Source: Hyperoplus lanceolatus (taxonomy: Eukaryota > Chordata > Actinopteri > Uranoscopiformes > Ammodytidae). Taken from it: DNA of 64,000 bases. The first letter of the stretch is position 1. Every line of letters starts with the position of its first letter. The position numbers were made by a program, and so were the translations under genes. The notes beneath the pieces were generated by a model. The model did no database searches. It was not told the origin of the DNA and was given only the letters and a program-made list of their open reading frames with translations. Positions 56,786 through 64,000 of the stretch are shown in pieces. The stretch spans positions 22,443,501 to 22,507,500 of the forward strand of contig CM049396.1 in assembly GCA_026929865.2 (NCBI GenBank). Reading direction: 5' to 3'.

Positions 56786-59345
56786 GTAATGTTCCTGGTG
56801 AGTATCAACAGAAAAAGGGCAGCTAGTACGCTACAGTATTGCACTGGAATATTCATATTAATAAGGAACTTTGGTGAAAATGGTTTTCTTTATAATTTTT
56901 TGTCCAGTCAGTGGTGCACGAAGAGACACAAGGCATTCAAATCAAGTTCAATTTGTTGATGATTTGATGATGTATTTAAATATTCCTTGAGGATTTTATA
57001 CACAATCACAAAACTCAGAATTGTTATCAGTGAAAGGACTTGTGCTTTTTTTTAAGGTCAATCACACAGCAAAAAACGCTATTCATGGTGCTCTATGACA
57101 ATAGCTGTAATTTTAGTAATACTATACTCTATACTATACACCCTACCCAGGAAATAAATTTTGGCCAATTAGAGCAGACTGGGCTTTTTTATGCACATTT
57201 GTTGAGCCTGTACCGCATAAAAAGAAGACTTTTCCTAACAGCAGAGGGTGAATATTGCGGTTGTGTTTTCCCTATTGTTTCCCAAATCAAACTAAATTCA
57301 ATTCTCTGCATCAAAATGTTTAGGAACAGTAAAAAAAAATTATGATTTTCTGCCAGGATGATGGCTGGACCCCTTTTTATCACCTCTGCAGACTCAAACT
57401 GGTACATTCTACTGACGGCGCCGTAACAGAATTTCTGGGTCCTAAATTTCAATCAGTCATATGTCTTTGCCATTCGGGGGCTGTCAACATGTTAAATTGC
57501 CAGGTGCAGTTTTAACAGCAATTCATAAATACATTTTGACTTCACTCATCACTCCTCAGACATCGTCCTTGACTCTCAAAAGGTGTCTGAATTGCTTTTT
57601 TTCGTCACAAATAAGAATATTTGGGGGTTGGCACGAGAACACAAAATGAGACAGGATTTGTTCAGGTTGGGGAGGTGGTTGAGAGCTGGTAATGAACACT
57701 GTGCAGACCTGAAGGTTAGCACAGCGGGCTGCAATCTTATCAGCATGGAATCTTATTTTTCATCAAGACGTGGGGGGGGGATTTGATATTTAACGGCGGG
57801 GCAGTTTTATCTTCCAATCACACCGCTTAGGGTCTGCACCATGGACACCTTGTTAAGCACCTAGAGGAGTCCAATCAGCCGGCCGTAGGTAGGTGGGTTG
57901 TCAGCGTGAGTCTTTTTGCACATGTATGGTGATTGAATGCGTACCGGGACATTGAACTAGTTAGAGCTCTCCAATCAGTGTGCATGTGATGTCTGATAGA
58001 CTGGCAGAAATTGGCAATCAGGTGAGGTTGGCATGGACGTGGGTCTCCCCCTCGCTTGGATCTTGACTCCAATTGGCCCCTTCAATCCATTCTCATTCTC
58101 TCGTGCTCTCACTAAAAGCCCTTTTAACTTGACCCTGACAGGTGCTCCTGACAAAACCCATTACGGCCCTCAATTACGCTATATATCTCTCCTATACCTG
58201 TTGGTTGTTTGTATCTCCATTTCTAGGCATACCCCTTTACCCCCATCCCCCCTCCTCCGGTGCTCCAGGACATGGTGTGAGCTCTAAGCGGGCGGTGTTA
58301 TTACCTCCTCTTTCACCAGTCTATATCTGCGCTATGCATCTCGGGCCGTCCTAAATAGCCTTGGTGGGGACATTGCTTTCCTCTGCATTAGCAAAACAGA
58401 CCAGGTGTGAGGGAAAGGAAAGTAATGGAAAACAGTGGTATGCACAGTGACCGGTTGGAGGGGGGAGAGCTGTGTAGCACAGCCATGGTTGAGGGTTTCT
58501 TTCCCAAATAAAGGTAGAGCTGAAACTATTTGCTTGAATAGGTGCTCTCACATGGCTAGGAGTTAGTCCATTGGTTCCAAAGCAACCCTAGTGCTGTTGA
58601 GGTAGGTGGCAGTGGCAGGGGAGAACTGGGCGGTACGTGTATGCTTATTATTCACCACTGATGCCTCAATTAAGGAGAACTTATTAAATATGCATTTTTC
58701 TGGATTTTTTTACTCTGTGAAGACAATCAGTATGTTTACATGATGTTAGAGAGTAGATTATAATAATAGTTGGACTTAAACCAGACATTTAAAATACAAA
58801 AACATGTTCGTCCGACTGAAAAATTAGGGGAAACAAAATAAATATTCCATTAAACCAAGGAAGCAGCCCCTCTGACTCAGAAGAGCGAGGCTACTCTACC
58901 ATTAGAGTTGGTTCCCTCCACTGGGATCTTTCGTAGTTTAGAATGTATGCATGCACTCATTATACATACAGCAAAGACCCTGGGATAGAATGGCATGCAT
59001 TAATATTAGAATATTTTCTAACCTAACTGTGGTTTTGGTCTCTCTCTTTCGCTCCACATTATGCATTCATCTCCAGCCCCGCTACCTCTCCTTTGTCTTT
59101 TCACCGTCTTTCCGGAGAGAAAGGGAAGGGTGTTGAAAGTAGACGGTGTGAGAGGTATTAGCAGCGAGTGATAAATCTCTCCCTGTTGTCTGTAACGCTC
59201 TCCGCTCCACTGGCTCTTCCCCTGTTTCTGACCCAAATCTAATGCGACAGCGCTCGTTTTCAACACCCCAACCCACCCACCCATACATGTGCACAGACAC
59301 TCTCCTCCCCGCTACCCTCCCCACGCTCGCTATTGCAGGACTCGT
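56786..59345. other. stretch with no gene recognised
   Basis: No motif-bearing frame. The 57.7-58.4 kb part is balanced in composition and free of recognisable transposons. Confidence 0.45.
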
Positions 59346-59351
59346 GCACCA

Positions 59352-59928
59352 CACTGCAAAAAATTATATTCAAAACAAAGTATATTTCTAGACGATATAT
59401 CTCATGACACTTCATATGAGACACAATGACCTACTATAACATTTAACATTTCAGTAAGATACTGTATAAAGAGATTTGTAAAAATTCAATCCGCTTGAAT
59501 TGAAAATTAGGATAACAAGGCTGGTTTACGATGACAAAATAGCTCTTCCTATTACTAGTAAAAATTGCTCAATGTGAGTATTTCTAGCTCATTTCAACCT
59601 GTTTCTCATCTTAAAATGCTAAAATATCACTGATTCATCTTATTTTGAGTACGTGATTATCTGTAATCTAGAACAGTGCCGCTAATGCATTACCTGAAAT
59701 GAGAAAACACATGAAATTAAGAGAATGACATTGAGAAGGCGAGGCAAGAATACTGCTTTTGAGCTCCACAGGCTTATTATGATATAGACCACTTCCTAAT
59801 ACTAGTAAAGTATACTTTATCAGCCAAATTCTGAGATATTTTCTATCTTGAATGTTGCATCGTTTGTGAAGAAATCTTACCAAGTTAATTTTTACTTATT
59901 TTTTGAAGAGGCTTTTTTCCCCCCAGTG
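59352..59928. mobile_element. possible CACTA (EnSpm)-like MITE
   Basis: Starts CACTGCAAAAAA and ends CCCCCAGTG, with CA on both sides, fitting a CACTG...CAGTG element with a 2-bp target duplication. The TIR is short and imperfect, so this is weak. No coding frame. Confidence 0.4.
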
Positions 59929-60018
59929 CACCTTCTATTTTTAGCTGCCTGTCCTTGGGTTACAATCTCTGAAAATTGCCATGTTCCATAAAGTACTGGG
60001 TTTGTGGTTTGCTTGAGG

Positions 60019-60020
<2 letters not shown>

Positions 60021-60050
<30 letters not shown>

Positions 60051-60102
60051 CCAGCCCCTGCCGATACCATCCTCCATTGACATATACACTCACTCCACCT
60101 TT

Positions 60103-60178
<76 letters not shown>
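60021..60178. repeat. (CA)n at 60021-60051 and (GT)n at 60104-60178
   Basis: Inverted pair of dinucleotide runs separated by about 52 bp. Confidence 0.95.
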
Positions 60179-60179
<1 letters not shown>

Positions 60180-60339
60180 GCGGGAGCAACAAATCGTTAC
60201 CAATTTTCAAGTCTCTCGTCATTACTGGGGCGAATATTCCTTCTCATTAAAGGGGTGAAATGGGGGGAGTGTTAAACGAGTGAAACACCGACAGATCAGG
60301 CTCTTCTTTTCTCCGCACACCCCCACCATACACACACAC

Positions 60340-60720
60340 ACCCGCCTCAGAAAGTTATCCACTGTAGCCAATTAGCATGACTGCAATGTGTAGCATTAGC
60401 TCCCCCTCGTCCATATCCACATTCTCTCTCTCTCTCATTACCGTCTTTTTTTCTCCCCTATCTTCTTCCAAGCCATCCTCTCATTCTCTCCCTTTCTCAT
60501 TAAAGCTGCGTCGTAACACAGTGAATCATAATAGGTGCTCTATACTGTGAAATGGTTTTTAGCTTTGTCTCATTTCGCCTCGCACTTCTAGCTGGGAAGA
60601 ATGTGTAAACAGACAATCTATTCCGCCCAGGCTGCAGACACACGCCGACAGACACAATCTCACTGTCCATTAATCTGTCGTAAAGCAGCTTTTTTGTACG
60701 GCACCCGGAGACAAATCCCT
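60340..60720. promoter_or_regulatory. possible conserved non-coding element
   Basis: Unique-looking block with CCAATTAGCATGAC, TCCATTAATCTGTCG and similar homeodomain-type motifs and no repeat signature. Inference only. Confidence 0.18.
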
Positions 60721-61508
60721 GATATTCAGAGTGAGAAAGAAAAGAGAGAGAGTGTGGGGGCTAGCATGCAAAGCCATGTACTAGGCTATATCCCACTGAT
60801 AATAAAACATGAATCTAACAAAAGTAGGAGTTTTTGGGTGAGATTTAAAAGATGGCGAAGAGTGATCAGCGATCAGTCCCCCAGGGTCAACGGCAATAGC
60901 CTCCTACACATAGCCTGGCTATCGGCAGACCGCAGTTCAATTTGATTTAAGATTGAACATGGGTCTGGAATCGACGCTGTCTTTTTCAAGTTTGAAGAGG
61001 AATGATCAACTGTCAACGATCAAAATGCCAGATTGGGTCCAGACTAGTCTGCAGAGCGAAATCAAATCAGCGGCAGACTCGGCTGGGTTCACAACCATGG
61101 GGTTAGTGGCCAAGCTTGGTATTGCAAGATATTGCCTGTCTATTGCAGTCCCTGAAGTTGAGCCCACCATTAACTCCAATACGTAAGAGATATGTGGGAA
61201 AAATATTGTATGCATTTATTTGCACGAGAAGGAGACGGTCTGTAGCTCAAAAGAGCCTTAGTGAAACAGACTTCCAGCAGGTTCTGAAACAGGTCTTACT
61301 TTAATAGATGCTCAGACCATGTGTTGCGTGTCCAAAGTTTTTCATCCAATTGTTTAGGGTTTTCACAAGAACAAAACATGCAGGTTGGTATGGTCACAGT
61401 CATGGCATTCTATGACAAATTACACACTGAGCATGCTCTATGGGTCCCATAACCAGGAAGTATCTACTTTAAAATTGTGCCATGCACCACTGAGCAGCTT
61501 TCCATAGA

Positions 61509-61809
61509 CAGTGTTGTGCCTGAACGCGTTCAATGAACGATCGTTCATGAACTCGTTCATATTGGGGGCAAACGTGAACTGAACGTATGTATTTCTGCCT
61601 GTGGTTCTATACGGTATGTGGCAATTATTTAGAAAAATAATAGCCTGCAGCAACATATTAAAAAAAAGAACTATGAACTAGTTAATTTTTGAACTGTGAA
61701 CTTAGTTCATAATTTTGAATTATGAACTATGAACTGAACTAGTTCATTTTAAAGGGTGTGAACTGAACTTTGAACTAGTTCACGTAGAAAAAGAACTTTC
61801 CCAACACTG
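61509..61809. mobile_element. 301-bp hAT MITE packed with TGAAC/GTTCA motifs
   Basis: Ends CAGTGTTGTG and CCCAACACTG; flanks TCCATAGA (61501-61508 and 61810-61817) are identical 8-mers. The interior carries many TGAAC or GTTCA units, including TGAACTAGTTCA palindromes, in both directions. Non-coding. Confidence 0.9.
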
Positions 61810-61934
61810 TCCATAGAAAATAATAGTACAAAATTATTTCAATTCGGTGTCTTCTTCTAATAAGTCCATGAAAGAAGGTGAATTAAGTGGAAGGCCCAAA
61901 AGTATGGCACGGGGATGGAAGGACGTAGGTGGGC

Positions 61935-62412
<478 letters not shown>

Positions 62413-62413
<1 letters not shown>

Positions 62414-63690
62414 CTGTTTCTTTGTCTTTGTGTCTCGCTGTGCAATCTGAAAAGGCAGCGCTATTAGGTGGCTCAATATATATCTAAACCACTTGTTCAG
62501 GTTTTTAAGGTCTACTGTTGCAGCCATGAAGAAACGCAAGCAGGTTGTCACACACACACAAACACTCACACAGGTGACAGCTGGAAACACACCGCAGCAG
62601 TGGCATTTCTGCACAGACACTCCACTCCCGCTCACGGGACATTATTAATTGATGGGGTCTGCATCAATGTGTGTGTGTGTGTGTGTTTGTAATTAGTTGT
62701 CTTTCTATTAATGAGACAGAGCTGCTATTGCATTGGGTAGGAGGGGGGGCTTCTCCCAAAAGCCTGTTGCTGACTGTGACCCTTGACTTCCATCTTCACA
62801 CTCCAGTTAAGCTGCTGATTGGACAGCTGCTAAGCCTTAGATTGGGCCTAGCTCAGCGTGAAAGCCGAGACCCTTCCACGGGTGACTTTGGAAAATGACT
62901 GTTAACTTCAGCCCAGTGAGAAGAACGTTTTCCCTAACTTGATTTGACGTGAGCAGGTAGGTGAGGGAGTTCAGAGCTCTGTAAGGCTTTGGTTACAATT
63001 CATTCCTCATAAAAGGTCCAAAGGTACATTAAGGTGTTTATTCTGACTGAACCTTGTTTGTTTGCATCCGTATATTTTTCCTATACAACCATCTTTGAAG
63101 GATGTTATCTCATTTTTGATCACTCTGAATCAAAAATCTCGACTTCTAAACATCCACTTAAATATTATCAACTTAACTTTCCATTATCATTGTTTGCACC
63201 ATGTTGAAGGTTAGTTATTAGAGAAGAATTTGTTCATGTGTTGTTAATTGCCTGTTGTATCTCCCAAAAATATCTCAAAATTGACCAGTGCTTAAAAATA
63301 ACAATATTTTTGCCTTCAGTGTCTCGCCTTTAATATATATAAAAATAAGTCAAACTTGAAGCCTTAGGCAGAGATACAGTACTATTAGAAAATATACAGT
63401 AGTTGGTTCGACAGAGCCCACTTATTAATATGGATTCAATAACAGCCTGTGTGCATGCTTAAGCCCCTATACCACCCCTGCTTTAGAATCCCAATACATC
63501 ATTTCCGACAGTAACCCGGGCCCACCCTCTCCAGTGTGTTAAGAGGATCAAACCCCCGGTGAGGTTGAGGTTGAGTGCAGTATCTATCACACCGCTGTCT
63601 CCTGATCCCTGCACTGCTCTACCTCTTCTCCCTCCTCTTTCTCCTCCTCCTCCACTGGCTCTTCTTTCTTCTCTTTCTTCCTGTGCCTGC
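62413..63690. other. stretch with no gene recognised
   Basis: Short CA/GT tracts near 62550 and 62670, otherwise unique-looking sequence. A polypyrimidine stretch (63610-63690) leads into the possible exon that follows. Confidence 0.45.
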
Positions 63691-63692
63691 AG

Positions 63693-63839
63693 CAGTGTCC
63701 GTTGAGGCCGCAGAAACACGCCCAAGTGAAGGGCATGGCCTATCTGACGCGCCACAGCATCCACACACACCTGAGGGGAGAGGGAGAGGAGGTGTTAGAA
63801 AGATTACTTGATATGGGCATAGGGTTTGTTCCAACATAG
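63693..63839 (+). CDS. possible exon after a strong polypyrimidine tract, unknown protein
   Basis: TTTCTTCCTGTGCCTGCAG ends a long pyrimidine-rich stretch and is a near-ideal acceptor. The frame that starts CAG TGT CCG reads QCPLRPQKHAQVKGMAYLTR, then HSIHTHLRGEGEE, and stays open through VLERLLDMGIGFVPT to a stop at 63837-63839; GAG/GTGTTA at 63791/63792 is a weak alternative donor. The single Cys and spaced His residues hint at a zinc-binding segment, but no complete C2H2 unit is present. A second frame is also open, so coding is not proved. Confidence 0.3.
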   Translation, partial: QCPLRPQKHAQVKGMAYLTRHSIHTHLRGEGEEVLERLLDMGIGFVPT

Positions 63840-64000
63840 GATGGCGGATACATTATTATAACTTAATTTCCTGCGTTTTGGTGATTTTTTCATACGCACC
63901 AATCTGTGCCTTTTCTTTATTCATTTCTGGTGGAAAGGAAAATACAACATTCACAGGTATTCTGTAAATGAGGACTTCACACAGACCAAGAGCAAAGCAG

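Overview
The window looks like intergenic or intronic DNA from a teleost fish. The reasons are very dense CA/GT microsatellites, Tc1-type and hAT-type DNA transposons with intact target-site duplications (TSDs), CR1/L2-type LINE fragments, and many short TTAA-flanked MITEs. No host protein-coding gene can be named with confidence. Nearly every longer open frame is a decayed transposon protein, its antisense shadow, or a read-through of a dinucleotide repeat.

Layout. 0.1-3.3 kb: a 5'-truncated, frameshifted LINE on the minus strand; 3' pieces of the same family recur at 22.8-23.4 kb and 26.8-26.96 kb. 4.7-8.6 kb: a 1-kb hAT-like non-autonomous element, a diverged relative, and a 1.1-kb fold-back element. 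9.5-16.8 kb: a nested stack with a TTAA-flanked 5.8-kb element at its core, interrupted by a 374-bp MITE and by a hAT element that itself holds a second copy of the same MITE; a probable outer element surrounds it. 17-20 kb: a possible isolated exon, a possible TIR insertion and a second hAT-like copy carrying a fresh inverted duplication. 27.3-32.0 kb: a second nested stack (hAT containing Tc1 containing another hAT, plus a 0.5-kb tandem duplication). 32.9-34.5 kb: a Tc1-like element with about 0.6-kb inverted arms. 36.3-37.9 kb: an element with Helitron/Helentron-like ends. 43.3-46.0 kb: an L2 LINE fragment inside an unclassified repeat, then a TTAA MITE. 46-64 kb: few transposons, many long CA/GT tracts, a nearly identical 146-bp duplication 6.9 kb apart, and stretches that may be conserved non-coding DNA.

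How the parts relate. There is no operon or pathway here. What can be read is a history of insertions: TSDs and interruption order give relative ages, and the MITE at 51.3 kb looks like an internally deleted relative of the 5.8-kb element at 10.3-16.1 kb. Four places (9.96-10.24, 15.1-15.6, 17.2 and 63.7 kb) have splice-like borders around open frames and are the only candidates for real exons; all are low confidence.
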